DNA from: Thermoplasmata archaeon
Lineage (GTDB): Archaea > Thermoplasmatota > Thermoplasmata > Lutacidiplasmatales > UBA184
NCBI GenBank assembly: GCA_021796385.1
Contig: JAJYXQ010000004.1
Coordinates: forward strand, 1-53,701
DNA length: 53,701 bases
Direction: 5' to 3'
Positions 7,782 through 16,870 of the stretch are shown here, one piece after another. Within the stretch, counting starts at the first letter, position 1. Each line of letters begins with the position of its first letter. Below the pieces are notes generated by a model. The model searched no databases, was not told the origin of the DNA, and saw only the letters and a list, made by a program, of their open reading frames with translations. Made by a program: the position numbers and the translations under genes.

Positions 7782-9551
7782 ATGGCGGAAGAGGAGATCC
7801 CCCGTAACTATTCCAGCCTCCCATTCTTCATCGTCTTCGGGGCGTTGATACTGGGGCTGTACTACTACTGGGACAGCCCGACCCTCCTTGCGCTCGGCTT
7901 GGTCGGCCTCATCCTCTTCATCATCCTTGCCCTAGCGTTCCTGCTGATCTCCTACGATGGGGAGAAGCGCTCGATGCTCTACGGGTGGAAGTCGATCACG
8001 ACGCGATTGCCCGCCGTTTCAAAGCCCGATGGGCATGTCCACTTCCGGACCAAGCTCTTCTGGACGACCACCGTCCTCCTCCTCTACTTCATGCTCACCA
8101 ACATTTTCATCTACGGTATCAGCACGGCGAATTCCATCGACCTCTTCGCCAGTTACCGGGCCATCCTCGCAGGGGCGCAAGGGACCATCATGCAGCTCGG
8201 GATCGGCCCCATCGTGACCGGGTCGATCATCATGCAGCTCTTCACCGGGGCCAAGATCATCAACCTCGATCTCACCGACGATGAGGACAAGGGGATCTAC
8301 CAGGGCTCCCAGAAGATCATCGTCCTCCTGATGATCTTCGTCGAGGCCATCCCTCAGGTCTATGGGTATCTCAACCCGAGCTCCACGTTCGTCGCCGCCC
8401 TTGGGGGTATCTCCCCCGCCAATGCCCAGCTCCTTGCGGACGTCATCATCATCTCCCAGATCGCCTTCGGGAGCTACCTCGTCTTCTTGATGGACGAGGT
8501 CGTAAGCAAGTGGGGGATCGGCAGCGGGATCTCGCTCTTCATCGCCGCTGGGGTCTCACAAGCCATCGTCACCGGGACGATCAACTGGTTACCCGCCACA
8601 CCGAGCCAACCGCTCTCCACGTCGAACCCTCCTGCCGGCACCATCTTCAAGACCTACTACCTTCTTACCCACCTGAACGCAGGACAGCTGGCCGGTGGTG
8701 GGCTGGAGCAGATCCTGCTCCACTATCCCAACCCGATATCTGCGCTGCTTGGGACCGCCGCCATCTTCTTCTTCGTGGCCTGGACCGAGTCGACCCGCAT
8801 CGAGCTACCCCTGTCCCACGCAGAGGCCAGGGGTGCCCGAGGCCGGTACCCACTGCGGCTGATGTACGCCTCGAATATCCCGGTGATCCTCATGTCCGCC
8901 CTCCTGGCAAATGTGACGATGTTCACCCTCCTTTTGTGGTCGAACCCCACGTTGATGCACTTCCCCGGCATTGGGCACCAATGGTGGATCGGTAGTTACC
9001 CCGCCTCGCAGGCGGCTGCCCAGTCATTGGGCGTTTCCACCTCCACACCGCTGACGGGTGGCGCCTACTACGTCTCCGTCGTCAACGGCCTCGAGAGTTG
9101 GCTCCTGCCGATCTTCAACCCGCAACTCTATGGGAATTTCCTCACCGGTCACTCCGTGGGCCAAGGGCTCATCCACGTGGCCGTTTACTTTGGTCTCATG
9201 GTAGGCGGATCCATTCTGTTCGCCAAGTTCTGGATCCAAACCACGAACATGGGCCCGGAGGCCGTGGCACGCCAGATCGAGGCGAGTGGTATGCAGATAC
9301 CTGGATTCCGGCGAGACCCGCGGGTCCTCCGGCGTGTACTGGAGCGTTACATCCCAGTGATCACGATCATCTCCGGGGCGACGGTCGGGGCGCTCGCGGC
9401 CGGGGCGGACCTCATTGGTACGGTGGGGCAGACCTCCGGAACCGGCGTCCTGCTGACCGTGGGCATCATCATCAACCTCTACGAAACCATGGGCCGCGAG
9501 CAGCTCATGGAGATGAACCCGTTGCTCCGACGGTTCCTCGGCGGAGAGTGA
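7782..9551 (+). CDS. secY: preprotein translocase subunit SecY
   Basis: The pore-forming subunit of the Sec61/SecYEG channel in the cytoplasmic membrane, needed to export the many secreted proteins of this window. About 589 residues with ten hydrophobic helices; the archaeal length is larger than the bacterial ~440 because of long external loops here (for example 8590-8700 and 9010-9130). Recognisable stretches: MQLGIGPIVTGSIIMQLF, the DEDKGIYQGSQKI loop, GIGSGISLFIAAGV and the C-terminal YETMGREQLMEMNPLLRRFL. The start is set at ATG 7782 (MAEEEIPRN); a TTG nine codons upstream is also in frame but would fall too close to the TATA box. It is followed after 3 bases by the DUF106 gene and then cmk, the usual archaeal order although adk is absent between them. 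Confidence 0.96.
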   Translation: MAEEEIPRNYSSLPFFIVFGALILGLYYYWDSPTLLALGLVGLILFIILALAFLLISYDGEKRSMLYGWKSITTRLPAVSKPDGHVHFRTKLFWTTTVLLLYFMLTNIFIYGISTANSIDLFASYRAILAGAQGTIMQLGIGPIVTGSIIMQLFTGAKIINLDLTDDEDKGIYQGSQKIIVLLMIFVEAIPQVYGYLNPSSTFVAALGGISPANAQLLADVIIISQIAFGSYLVFLMDEVVSKWGIGSGISLFIAAGVSQAIVTGTINWLPATPSQPLSTSNPPAGTIFKTYYLLTHLNAGQLAGGGLEQILLHYPNPISALLGTAAIFFFVAWTESTRIELPLSHAEARGARGRYPLRLMYASNIPVILMSALLANVTMFTLLLWSNPTLMHFPGIGHQWWIGSYPASQAAAQSLGVSTSTPLTGGAYYVSVVNGLESWLLPIFNPQLYGNFLTGHSVGQGLIHVAVYFGLMVGGSILFAKFWIQTTNMGPEAVARQIEASGMQIPGFRRDPRVLRRVLERYIPVITIISGATVGALAAGADLIGTVGQTSGTGVLLTVGIIINLYETMGREQLMEMNPLLRRFLGGE

Positions 9552-9554
9552 GCC

Positions 9555-10376
9555 ATGTCCCCTCCCCCGGAGCCGGCGGGCCCCATCGCTGCGAAGTCCG
9601 AAAAGCCGCTGCCCTCCACGGATGACGAGGAGGAGGATGAGGAGACCGATGCCGGGCAGGAGGACGATACGGAATCTCCGGGCGGAGAGAGCACTCCGGT
9701 GGAAAAGCCCACGGTGGCCCCAGCGGGACCTCCCCAGTTCAAGGTTTCCAATTTCATCCTGATCTTCCTCTTTTTCCTCGGCATCTGGATGCTCTTCGAC
9801 ACCGCGGCCCGGATGCAGGTCGCCCAGGGCCTCGGCTATCTGCTCTATCCTGCTTTCGGCTTCAACGGACGCTTTCCCCTCCTCACCATGGCCCTGATCG
9901 GGCTCCTCCAGATGCTCTTCAGCGCCATTGCGTACAATTATACGACGGACTGGGTCGAGCAGGCCCGGGTGCAAGCCCACGCGAAGGCCATCCGCCCTCT
10001 CCAGATGGCGGCGGTGCGCAGCGGCAAAAGGCACCACCAGGAAGCCATCAAGCCTCACATGAACGACCTTAACGCCCGACAATCCCGTCTGATGATCGGA
10101 CAGCTCAAGGGAATGGCGGTGACCTGGTTCCTGTTGATCGCGATGTACACGTGGGTCTACATCTTCCTCACCACCACGAACCCCGTCACGAAGACCACCG
10201 TGGTCCTCTTCGGGGCCCAAGTCGATCTGCTGGCGAACCTGTGGATCATCCCCGCCTGGTTCCTCGTCTTTTCCCTCTACACTCTGCCTTTCAATCTCAT
10301 TCTCCGCCGAGTCTTCAAGCATGTGAGCCTGCGGAGCCACCCCATGCTCCAATCCCCCGCGCCCAGCAACCCATGA
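9555..10376 (+). CDS. DUF106 / EMC3-TMCO1-type membrane insertase
   Basis: 273 residues. An acidic, disordered N-terminal ~70 residues (DDEEEDEETDAGQEDD) precede the DUF106 core: a first helix (NFILIFLFFLGIWMLFDTA), a second (PLLTMALIGLLQMLFSAIAYNYTT), a positively charged cytoplasmic coiled hairpin (~135-185, rich in Arg, Lys, His, Gln) and a C-terminal three-helix region. DUF106 proteins are the archaeal members of the Oxa1/YidC/EMC3/TMCO1 superfamily and help insert membrane proteins beside the ribosome and SecY. Translation is coupled on both sides: 3 bases after secY, and its TGA overlaps the ATG of cmk. The long acidic N-terminal extension is unusual and may contact the ribosome or nascent chains, which is inference. 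Confidence 0.88.
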   Translation: MSPPPEPAGPIAAKSEKPLPSTDDEEEDEETDAGQEDDTESPGGESTPVEKPTVAPAGPPQFKVSNFILIFLFFLGIWMLFDTAARMQVAQGLGYLLYPAFGFNGRFPLLTMALIGLLQMLFSAIAYNYTTDWVEQARVQAHAKAIRPLQMAAVRSGKRHHQEAIKPHMNDLNARQSRLMIGQLKGMAVTWFLLIAMYTWVYIFLTTTNPVTKTTVVLFGAQVDLLANLWIIPAWFLVFSLYTLPFNLILRRVFKHVSLRSHPMLQSPAPSNP

Positions 10377-10918
10377 TCGGGGTGACCCTCACTATCGGGG
10401 GTCCCCCGGGAAGTGGCAAGAGCACCCTAGCTCGTTCGCTCGCTCGGATCCTGGGCCGGGAGTACGTCTCTGCAGGAGAGATCTTCCGGGCCGAGGCTGC
10501 CCGCCGAAAACTGTCACTCTCCGAGTTCGGTGCCTTGGCGGAAAAGGACGAGCGGATCGACCTCGCCCTGGACGAGCGGATGATCGCCGCGGCGGGCCCG
10601 CGGGAGGTCCTCGAAGGACGCATCATCGGCGAACTCCTGGCCCGCCGAAGGATCCCCGTCTTCCGGATCCTCATCACGGCCGAGGAGCGCATCCGGGCCC
10701 AACGCGTGCAGGGGCGCGACGGAGGCTCGTACGAAGAAGTGCTCTCCGCAATGCGAATACGCGAGCAGACCGAAGCCCGAAGGTACCTGCGGTACTACGG
10801 TATCGATCTCTCCCGCATGGGGTTCGAGCTCGTCATCGACTCGACCCGGTTGGACCCGGGCCAAGTCGTCCTGCGGACCCTTGAAGGAATCCCCGAGGAG
10901 TGGAAGGAGCGGGCCTGA
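10373..10918 (+). CDS. cmk: cytidylate kinase (archaeal type)
   Basis: Phosphorylates CMP/dCMP with ATP. 181 residues from ATG at 10373, which overlaps the stop of the DUF106 gene as ATGA; the frame is open further upstream but that part is antisense-like. The P-loop GGPPGSGKST is at residues 8-17, followed by YVSAGEIFR, LDERMIAAA, VLEGRIIGELLARR and the late AMRIREQTEARRYLRYYGID lid/base region, all typical of the short archaeal Cmk. In many archaea cmk follows secY, adk and the DUF106 gene near the end of the ribosomal protein superoperon, which agrees with this context and with the eL41 gene just downstream on the other strand. Confidence 0.93.
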   Translation: MIGVTLTIGGPPGSGKSTLARSLARILGREYVSAGEIFRAEAARRKLSLSEFGALAEKDERIDLALDERMIAAAGPREVLEGRIIGELLARRRIPVFRILITAEERIRAQRVQGRDGGSYEEVLSAMRIREQTEARRYLRYYGIDLSRMGFELVIDSTRLDPGQVVLRTLEGIPEEWKERA

Positions 10919-10922
10919 CGGC

Positions 10923-10991
10923 CTACTGCTCCCGCATGCGCCGTGCACGGATCCGTCGCCGCATCCGCTTCTTTCGCCACTTCCAGCGCAT
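10923..10991 (-). CDS. rpl41e: ribosomal protein eL41 (22 residues)
   Basis: Translating the minus strand from ATG at 10991 gives MRWKWRKKRMRRRIRARRM followed by R-E-Q and TAG. eL41 of archaea and eukaryotes is a single ~25-residue helix beginning MR(W/A)KW(R/K)KKRMRR, so the first ten residues match almost exactly. It sits at the intersubunit bridge of the ribosome. This gene is far too short for ordinary gene finders. On the same strand CTTTATAA (11061-11068) is a good TATA box, predicting a leader of about 45 bases. The gene is convergent with cmk, four bases beyond its stop. I am confident because the match to the family is residue-by-residue and the start, stop and promoter agree. Confidence 0.88.
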   Translation of the reverse strand: MRWKWRKKRMRRRIRARRMREQ

Positions 10992-11060
10992 GTGCCCTCG
11001 CTTCTTCCAGACGCGGGAACTACGTTTCATCCAAAATCCCTCGGGCCTACTCGTCCGGGG

Positions 11061-11068
11061 TTATAAAG
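11061..11068. promoter_or_regulatory. bidirectional TATA-like element
   Basis: TTATAAAG reads as CTTTATAA on the minus strand. It would serve eL41 leftwards and could also start a transcript to the right near 11090, where no protein gene is found. Confidence 0.45.
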
Positions 11069-11085
11069 TGTGCGAGCGGGGAGCG

Positions 11086-11340
11086 CGGGACCGACAAGAC
11101 CGTGCCATCCGGCAGGTGTCGTGACTGTGGGAAGGGAGTCCCCTCCAGACCTTCTCAAAAGGCTCGCCGAAGCATCCTCGTGTTACGGTCACTTCGGATG
11201 GGGGTACCGAGCCCACATATCCCAGCGTCATGGTTCCTCGGTCGCTCACTGAAGGGATGTCCGTTCAGGAGAAGCGCCGCCGGTCGGGTGGACCTTCGGA
11301 GTAGTACGAGCGGTGTACCCGCGACCCACGCTTAGGGGAG
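11086..11340 (+). ncRNA. candidate structured RNA or untranslated region, unidentified
   Basis: No protein gene is supported between 10992 and 11376. To the right of the TATA-like element the sequence has several possible stems: CCGAAG/CTTCGG (11167-11196) with neighbouring CATCC/GGATG, ACCGAG/CTCGGT (11206-11243), CTGAA/TTCAG (11251-11269) and GCGG/CCGC (11311-11323). I looked for RNase P signatures (GAGGAAAGTCC) and the SRP GGAA-loop motif and did not find convincing ones. It could equally be the 3' flank of the surface protein gene on the other strand. Confidence 0.25.
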
Positions 11341-11376
11341 CATCATCGGTGTCGTCCACAGCATTCCCACAGAGAG

Positions 11377-14300
11377 TTAGAGCAGGTCTCGCAAAGGGTC
11401 CTGCTCAGGATCATGTGCACCGAACTTCGGAGGGATCGGAGGGTTAGGCGAGACGGGGGTAGGCCGGTCCGGTGGCACCTGATGGTCGGGTACCGGGACG
11501 GTCCCTTGGAGAGCGGACTTCCGTAGAGGCCGTGAACCCCTCCGAGACCTCGAGATCGCCGCCAGGACCAAGAGGGCGGAGGCCACCACGACCACTAGGA
11601 TAACCCAAAAGACCCATGACGCGTTCGGAGGAGAGGACGATCCCGTCACGGTGACGGGGTGACCCGTGCCGGTGAATTCAGTCGTCCAAACGGCCTTCAC
11701 TCCCTTGGCATCCGTGACGGTCAGGCTCGGATAATAGGTGCCAGCGCCGTGGTAGGTGTGGGTGATCGGTCCCTGGGACTCGGTGAGGACGGATGTTCCG
11801 TCCCCAAAGCTCCAGTTGAGGGCGTAGGGCGCGAACCCTCCTTGGATCGCAGGGAAGAAGGTCAGCGTCAGGGGGGCGGATCCGTGGAGCTTGAATGCGG
11901 TGACAGATACTGCAAACCCATTCTCTATGCTCGCCGTACCATTACTGCTGACCGTGACGAACACCCCGGAACTCGCCTCGTCTCCCGCTCCATCGATAAC
12001 GAACAGGGTGCTCACATAAACCCCGGGAGTGAAATATGGATGAACCACCGAAGCTCCGCTCGCCGAAATGCCATCGCCAAAGTTCCAAGCGAAGGAGTAC
12101 GGGGCCCGCCCACCCTCGGCGACCCCGGTGAACTGAACAAATAGAGGTGCGGGCCCCACGGTCTGTGATTCGGAGATAGAAAGCTCGAGACTCCCGGATT
12201 CGTTGGTCGGCGGGACGGGATCGGCAATGACGGTGGACGTGGATTGCGAGACCAGCCCATTCGCATCAACGGCCGTAAGCACCACCGTATAGGTTCCGGC
12301 GGCGGCATAGGTGTGCTGCACCATGGTCCCGGTTGCGGTGAAGCCATCCCCGAACGACCAGACGAAAGTGTAGGGTGCTTGACCCCCGGATGCATTGGCA
12401 TCGAACGCAACCGGGAGAGGAACAACTCCCGTCGAGGGCGTCAGCCTTACCATGGAGGAGAATGACCGGGTCCCGTTCGGCCAGATGTTCACGGTAGCCC
12501 CGTAGACGATCGAGGTACCGGCACTGTCCTTCACGGTCATGGTCAGATCTCGGACGCATGTCGCTCCAGCGCTACAGCCGGCGGTCGAAGCGTAGGTATG
12601 GGAGACGATGGATCCATTGCCGGAACCACCGTCTCCAAAGTTCCAGAGGTAGGTGTAGGGTCCTTTTCCGCCGCTGGCATTTCCGGCCACCGTCACGGTC
12701 AGGGGGGCAAAGCCACTCGTGGGTGAATCGAACAAGATGGCCGCGTGCAGTCCCGTGGCGTTTGCGGACGTGATGGTCACTTCGCCCCGGCTGATCGCGA
12801 CCGCTCCCGCGCTATCCGTGACGGTAAGGGAGACGTTGTAGCTGCAGAGGGCGGCCTGGGGAGCACAACCCGAAGGGGCTAGGAAAGTGTGGACGGTATC
12901 AACTCCAGTGGCGCTGGCCCCATCCCCAAAGTTCCACACGTAAGTGTAACGGAGACTGCCGCCAGTTGCTTCCCCGGTCATCTCCACGGAAAGTGGGGCG
13001 GGACCCGTATTGGGGGTGTTGAACTCGATGACGGCCTGGAGTGGCCCTCCAGCGATGACCGTGAGTGCCGCCGACGCCGATGCCAACCTGCCTGCGGCGT
13101 CTATCACGGTGATGGTCACCGTGAAGTTTCCCACCGCGGTCGGGGTGCAGGTCATCGATGGCGCGTTGCTAGCGTTGCAACCGGATGGCAGTCCGGACCA
13201 ATTGTACGAAAGCGGTGCAACCCCACCGGAAACATTGGCGCTGAGGGTGATCGAGTTTCCAAGAGAGATCGGATCAGGCGAGATCAGGAATGATGATATG
13301 GAGGGACCGCCCCCATTGACAGTGAGCACGAGGGTCCGGGAGACCGCACTCCCGTGGGAATCCGTCACTGTCGAGGTCACATCATACGTTCCCGCCGTGG
13401 TGGGAGTGCAGGAGAGTACCGAGGCGTTGATCGACGAACAGCCGGGGGGCAATCCACCAAAGGAGAAAGTAAGCGGGCTTATCCCACCCGCCACTGTGAC
13501 GGATAGCGTGGTCGATGTACCGACCGTCACAGGATCCGGGGTGGCGGAAAAGGACGTTATGGTAAATCCTGTAGAGGGGTTGACTGTCAGATTGGTGCTG
13601 GCAAAGACGCTTTGAGAGGCGGCATCGGTCACAAAGACCTTGATGATGTAGTTCCCCGTGCCATTGGAAGCGGGCGTGCAGTACAAGGATGAGGCGTTGG
13701 TCGAAACACAACCCCAAGGCAGGCTGTCGTAGGTGAATGAATATGGCAAGTACCCACCGGCGACGGATACGCTGAGGACCGTGGAATTGCCCACGGTGAT
13801 GGTGCTTGGGGAGGCAGTGAACGAGGAGATGACGGGAGAGGTACACCCCCCCGGACCGACGAAGATCCTCACGTGCTGTGTCGCGGTATGAGAGTGGCTA
13901 TCGGTAACCACCGTCGTCACGGTGAAGTTCCCGGAGGCGGAGAACACATGGGTTGGACTCTGGGTGTAGGCGTAGCTCCCATCCGAGAAGTTCCAGAAGT
14001 ACGTATACGGTGGAGAACCCCCGGAAGGTGAATCGCCGAAGGTCACATTGAGCGGGGGAGAACCGCAGACGGGACTGGCCGAAACGGACAAGGTGAGCGG
14101 AGGGTTCCCGGTCACGGTGATAACTAAGGGGTGGGCCGTGGCCGTCCTCCGCATTTGGTCTGTGACGGTCAGGACGACGCTATAGTTCCCCGGGGTTGTG
14201 AAGGTGTGGTTTGGGTCCTGAAGGTACGACACCGCGCTCCCATCGCCGAAGTTCCAAGAGAAGTTGTACGGGCCCGTTCCCCCGCCGGCGCTACCGTGGA

Positions 14301-15741
14301 ACGCGTCGGTAAACGGCGCGACACCCGAGGGGTATGAGGCCCCAGCGGACACGTTGAGTGCGGAGAGGTTGGTCCACAGGCCGAGGTGGAAGGTCCAAGT
14401 GTCGTTGAAGAGGTTCCAGTTGGTTCCAACCCCTCCGAACATGACCGCGTATCCATCCCCCCAATCGTAGGATAGGCCTTCGGCGATGCGGTTCGAAGGT
14501 ACCCAGTCGATCGGCCCGGCGCTCCAGTTGTTCAGGTCGGTCCAAATGCCGGCATGGTATGTCCAATAGCCATCCTGCGTAAAGGCCGAAGTATTGTCCT
14601 CGGCGCAGGTGTACAAAGCATACCCATCGGAGGCATCGTACGTCAAACCGTCATTGAACGGCCCGGGAGGGGCGTTGAGACCGCAACTGGGTTGGGAGGG
14701 CCCTCCACACAGGACCCCCCCGATAGGTATCTGGGTCCACGTCCCGTTATGGAATCTCCAAGTGTCGGTAAGGGTGAGCGGCGCGATCATGTTGACCGGC
14801 CAAGCGGTCCCTCCGAACATCAGAACATACCCGTCGGAGAGATCGTAGGTCATGCCGGCGCCCGCTCGACCGGCGGGGCCACCCGGTTTGGTGATGTTGG
14901 TCCATGTACCGGCCCGGTACTTCCACGTGTCGTTGCATAAGGTCAGATGGACGCCCTCGTTGCAGGCGCCACCGAAGAGTACCATATACCCATCCGAGGT
15001 GTCATTAGTCATCGCCGACGATAACCGGACGGGGGGAGAGGTCGCAGGGTAGAGCTCGGTCCAGGTGCCCGCGTGGAAGGACCATGTCTGACCGGCGGAC
15101 ACACAGTTCGCTCCGCTCCCAAAATTCCCTCCGGCGAAATACAGAACGTATCCGTCGAAGCTGTCGTAGGCCATCACGGAACCCATGCAGCTTTCCGGGG
15201 AGTTGGTCACGTTGAGATGGGTCCAGGTGTCCCGCTGGAAGACCCACGTTTGCGTCCCATTGAGAGACCCGTTCCCCGTCGCACCCAGAAGGACCATGTA
15301 TCCATCGGCGGGGTCGTTCGCCAGTTGCATATTGTACAGGCCGAATTTCGGAGGCAACGTGCCTCCGACGGAGGGGGTATTGAAACCCGGGACCTTCGCG
15401 TTGGGAAAGGGCCCGAGCACGCTCTGGGAACAGGCCAAGTTCTCGTCAAGCTCCGATATCCTAAGAGGGAACACGATGGATGGATGATCTTTCTTGCAGA
15501 AGGATAGCGGGGTGTCAGCCCAAGACACGAGTTTGGAGGTAGTTCCGGACATCGTCGCGGCATTCGTCGTGTTCGCCGGCGCCAGGGAAGTCGGAGCGGC
15601 CCCGGTGGGAGCCCTGACCAACAGATCCAGTCCTTGGACCCCGGGGGAAGTTACCGCTTGTATTACCATCACCGCACAAACAAGGAAAATGGCGGTCGTC
15701 CACAGCACCATGGTTCTTTGGGGCGAACCCAACTTCCACAT
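11377..15741 (-). CDS. giant kelch- and PKD-domain surface protein
   Basis: About 1454 residues. Start chosen at ATG 15741 (MWKLGSPQRT), directly before a signal helix (MVLWTTAIFLVCAVMVIQAV); a longer frame to 15810 would run into the divergent regulator gene. After a ~60-residue linker there are about six kelch-like repeats (~95-470), each with a 'DGYxxLFGG' strand and a 'TWxFhxGTWT' strand, indicating a beta-propeller. Then about ten PKD/Ig-like domains (~475-1370): some of the classic type with 'YxWxFGDG', three with a Cys-X9-Cys pair (for example GLPPGCSSINASVLSCTP). The end is a membrane helix (VFWVILVVVVASALLVLAA) and a basic, Pro-rich tail. Many N-x-S/T sites. Such proteins act in adhesion, carbohydrate binding or as envelope scaffolds; the precise ligand is unknown. 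A TATA-like TTATGTTG lies about 25 bases before the start, implying leaderless translation. Confidence 0.85.
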   Translation of the reverse strand: MWKLGSPQRTMVLWTTAIFLVCAVMVIQAVTSPGVQGLDLLVRAPTGAAPTSLAPANTTNAATMSGTTSKLVSWADTPLSFCKKDHPSIVFPLRISELDENLACSQSVLGPFPNAKVPGFNTPSVGGTLPPKFGLYNMQLANDPADGYMVLLGATGNGSLNGTQTWVFQRDTWTHLNVTNSPESCMGSVMAYDSFDGYVLYFAGGNFGSGANCVSAGQTWSFHAGTWTELYPATSPPVRLSSAMTNDTSDGYMVLFGGACNEGVHLTLCNDTWKYRAGTWTNITKPGGPAGRAGAGMTYDLSDGYVLMFGGTAWPVNMIAPLTLTDTWRFHNGTWTQIPIGGVLCGGPSQPSCGLNAPPGPFNDGLTYDASDGYALYTCAEDNTSAFTQDGYWTYHAGIWTDLNNWSAGPIDWVPSNRIAEGLSYDWGDGYAVMFGGVGTNWNLFNDTWTFHLGLWTNLSALNVSAGASYPSGVAPFTDAFHGSAGGGTGPYNFSWNFGDGSAVSYLQDPNHTFTTPGNYSVVLTVTDQMRRTATAHPLVITVTGNPPLTLSVSASPVCGSPPLNVTFGDSPSGGSPPYTYFWNFSDGSYAYTQSPTHVFSASGNFTVTTVVTDSHSHTATQHVRIFVGPGGCTSPVISSFTASPSTITVGNSTVLSVSVAGGYLPYSFTYDSLPWGCVSTNASSLYCTPASNGTGNYIIKVFVTDAASQSVFASTNLTVNPSTGFTITSFSATPDPVTVGTSTTLSVTVAGGISPLTFSFGGLPPGCSSINASVLSCTPTTAGTYDVTSTVTDSHGSAVSRTLVLTVNGGGPSISSFLISPDPISLGNSITLSANVSGGVAPLSYNWSGLPSGCNASNAPSMTCTPTAVGNFTVTITVIDAAGRLASASAALTVIAGGPLQAVIEFNTPNTGPAPLSVEMTGEATGGSLRYTYVWNFGDGASATGVDTVHTFLAPSGCAPQAALCSYNVSLTVTDSAGAVAISRGEVTITSANATGLHAAILFDSPTSGFAPLTVTVAGNASGGKGPYTYLWNFGDGGSGNGSIVSHTYASTAGCSAGATCVRDLTMTVKDSAGTSIVYGATVNIWPNGTRSFSSMVRLTPSTGVVPLPVAFDANASGGQAPYTFVWSFGDGFTATGTMVQHTYAAAGTYTVVLTAVDANGLVSQSTSTVIADPVPPTNESGSLELSISESQTVGPAPLFVQFTGVAEGGRAPYSFAWNFGDGISASGASVVHPYFTPGVYVSTLFVIDGAGDEASSGVFVTVSSNGTASIENGFAVSVTAFKLHGSAPLTLTFFPAIQGGFAPYALNWSFGDGTSVLTESQGPITHTYHGAGTYYPSLTVTDAKGVKAVWTTEFTGTGHPVTVTGSSSPPNASWVFWVILVVVVASALLVLAAISRSRRGSRPLRKSALQGTVPVPDHQVPPDRPTPVSPNPPIPPKFGAHDPEQDPLRDLL

Positions 15742-15808
15742 CGATAAGATAATATGAAGAACCCAACATAAGCGGCAGGGCGGGAGTGCGACAGCTCGGC
15801 CGCCCTGC

Positions 15809-16870
15809 ATGACAGAGTCTCACATGGATAAGGGTGACAGGAAACGCATCGTGTCCCCCAATGAGGCCCGAGTCGTCTGGAGCATCCTTTCGGGGGGATT
15901 GGAATCCGAAGAGGACAGGATGCGGGATTCGGGTATCCCCCGGACGACGTACCGGGATGCGAAGCATCGCCTCTACACGGAAGGCATCCTAGTGGATCGT
16001 TTCATTCCCAACCCCTCCGTGGTTGGCATCCCGTGGGTATCGTTCCTTCTGACCCGACCATCGGCCGAAGAAGCGGGCGCGATCGCGAAGCGACTTTCCG
16101 GGACCACGGGAGCGGTCGAGGTCTGGTCGGGACCCGATGTCGCCTTCTCGGTGATCTTCCACCGCTCCGAAAATGCGTTCAACGCTTTCAAGAAGAGCGT
16201 AGAGAGTGGCGAGTTTGGAGCGGAGGTTTCCTATGTTCAAGTGGACACCGCAAGGGCCCCCGACCCGATCTCGCAAGTACCCGTCTATTTTGACTTTGAG
16301 GGGGTCTGGGTACACTTTGGGGGCTTCTCGGGGACGAGGACCTACCCTCGCCCACTCCCTGCGCCCCCCCGGGGTGAACCCACCGGTGGGAAGATGCCTT
16401 CCTCGATCGCGTCCCTTCTGACCCGACCTTTCACGAGGCCTTCGCACCTGATCGGACCGGCCTCTGTCCCAAGGTCTCAAAAAAGGAACCTCAGGGAGGG
16501 AAAGGCCGAGTGGAGGACCTTCCTCGGGCTTCAGCATCTAGGCACCCTGAAGTACAAAGGAGCCACCTTTCAAGACCTCGTATTCGTGGCTGGTGAACTC
16601 AGGGAGACGGACGGATTGGCGCGCCTCCTCCCTGACCTGATCGACCTTTGTCAGGTGCGGCCCTTGCTGATGGTGGGAGATTCGAACGGGGTCCTGATGA
16701 TCGGACTGGGAACTGGATTGACGGCCACTCCCGTCTCGACTTCCAAGGCATCCCCTCCGGTTTCGGTGATAGAGGCCATTGCCCGCCACCTTAGGGCGAT
16801 ACAGGTGGTGCGCGAGCCTCTTGCCACGCTCCGGATGCCCATTCCCCATGGCTACGACCGACTTGCTTGA
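15809..16870 (+). CDS. winged-helix, Lrp-like transcriptional regulator
   Basis: 353 residues, ATG at 15809 (ATG at 15824 also possible). Residues ~15-65 (SPNEARVVWSILSGG to GILVDRFIPNPS) form a winged helix, with a recognition segment GIPRTTYRDAKHRLYTEG. The next ~85 residues (GIPWVSFLLTRPSAEEAGAI..., ...GAVEVWSGPDVAFSVIFHRS) look like an Lrp/AsnC-type effector-binding alpha-beta fold. The C-terminal half, after a Pro-rich linker (~190-215), is a second alpha/beta domain I do not recognise. Soluble, no membrane segment. It is divergent from the giant kelch/PKD gene with only 67 bases between starts, so control of that gene is a reasonable inference. Confidence 0.65.
   Translation: MTESHMDKGDRKRIVSPNEARVVWSILSGGLESEEDRMRDSGIPRTTYRDAKHRLYTEGILVDRFIPNPSVVGIPWVSFLLTRPSAEEAGAIAKRLSGTTGAVEVWSGPDVAFSVIFHRSENAFNAFKKSVESGEFGAEVSYVQVDTARAPDPISQVPVYFDFEGVWVHFGGFSGTRTYPRPLPAPPRGEPTGGKMPSSIASLLTRPFTRPSHLIGPASVPRSQKRNLREGKAEWRTFLGLQHLGTLKYKGATFQDLVFVAGELRETDGLARLLPDLIDLCQVRPLLMVGDSNGVLMIGLGTGLTATPVSTSKASPPVSVIEAIARHLRAIQVVREPLATLRMPIPHGYDRLA

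Noticed and set aside
9024-10352. Long minus-strand frame opposite secY and the DUF106 gene
   Set aside because: It is antisense to two well-supported genes, and its composition (Glu/Arg/Gly/Asp-rich, no hydrophobic core) is typical of a shadow.
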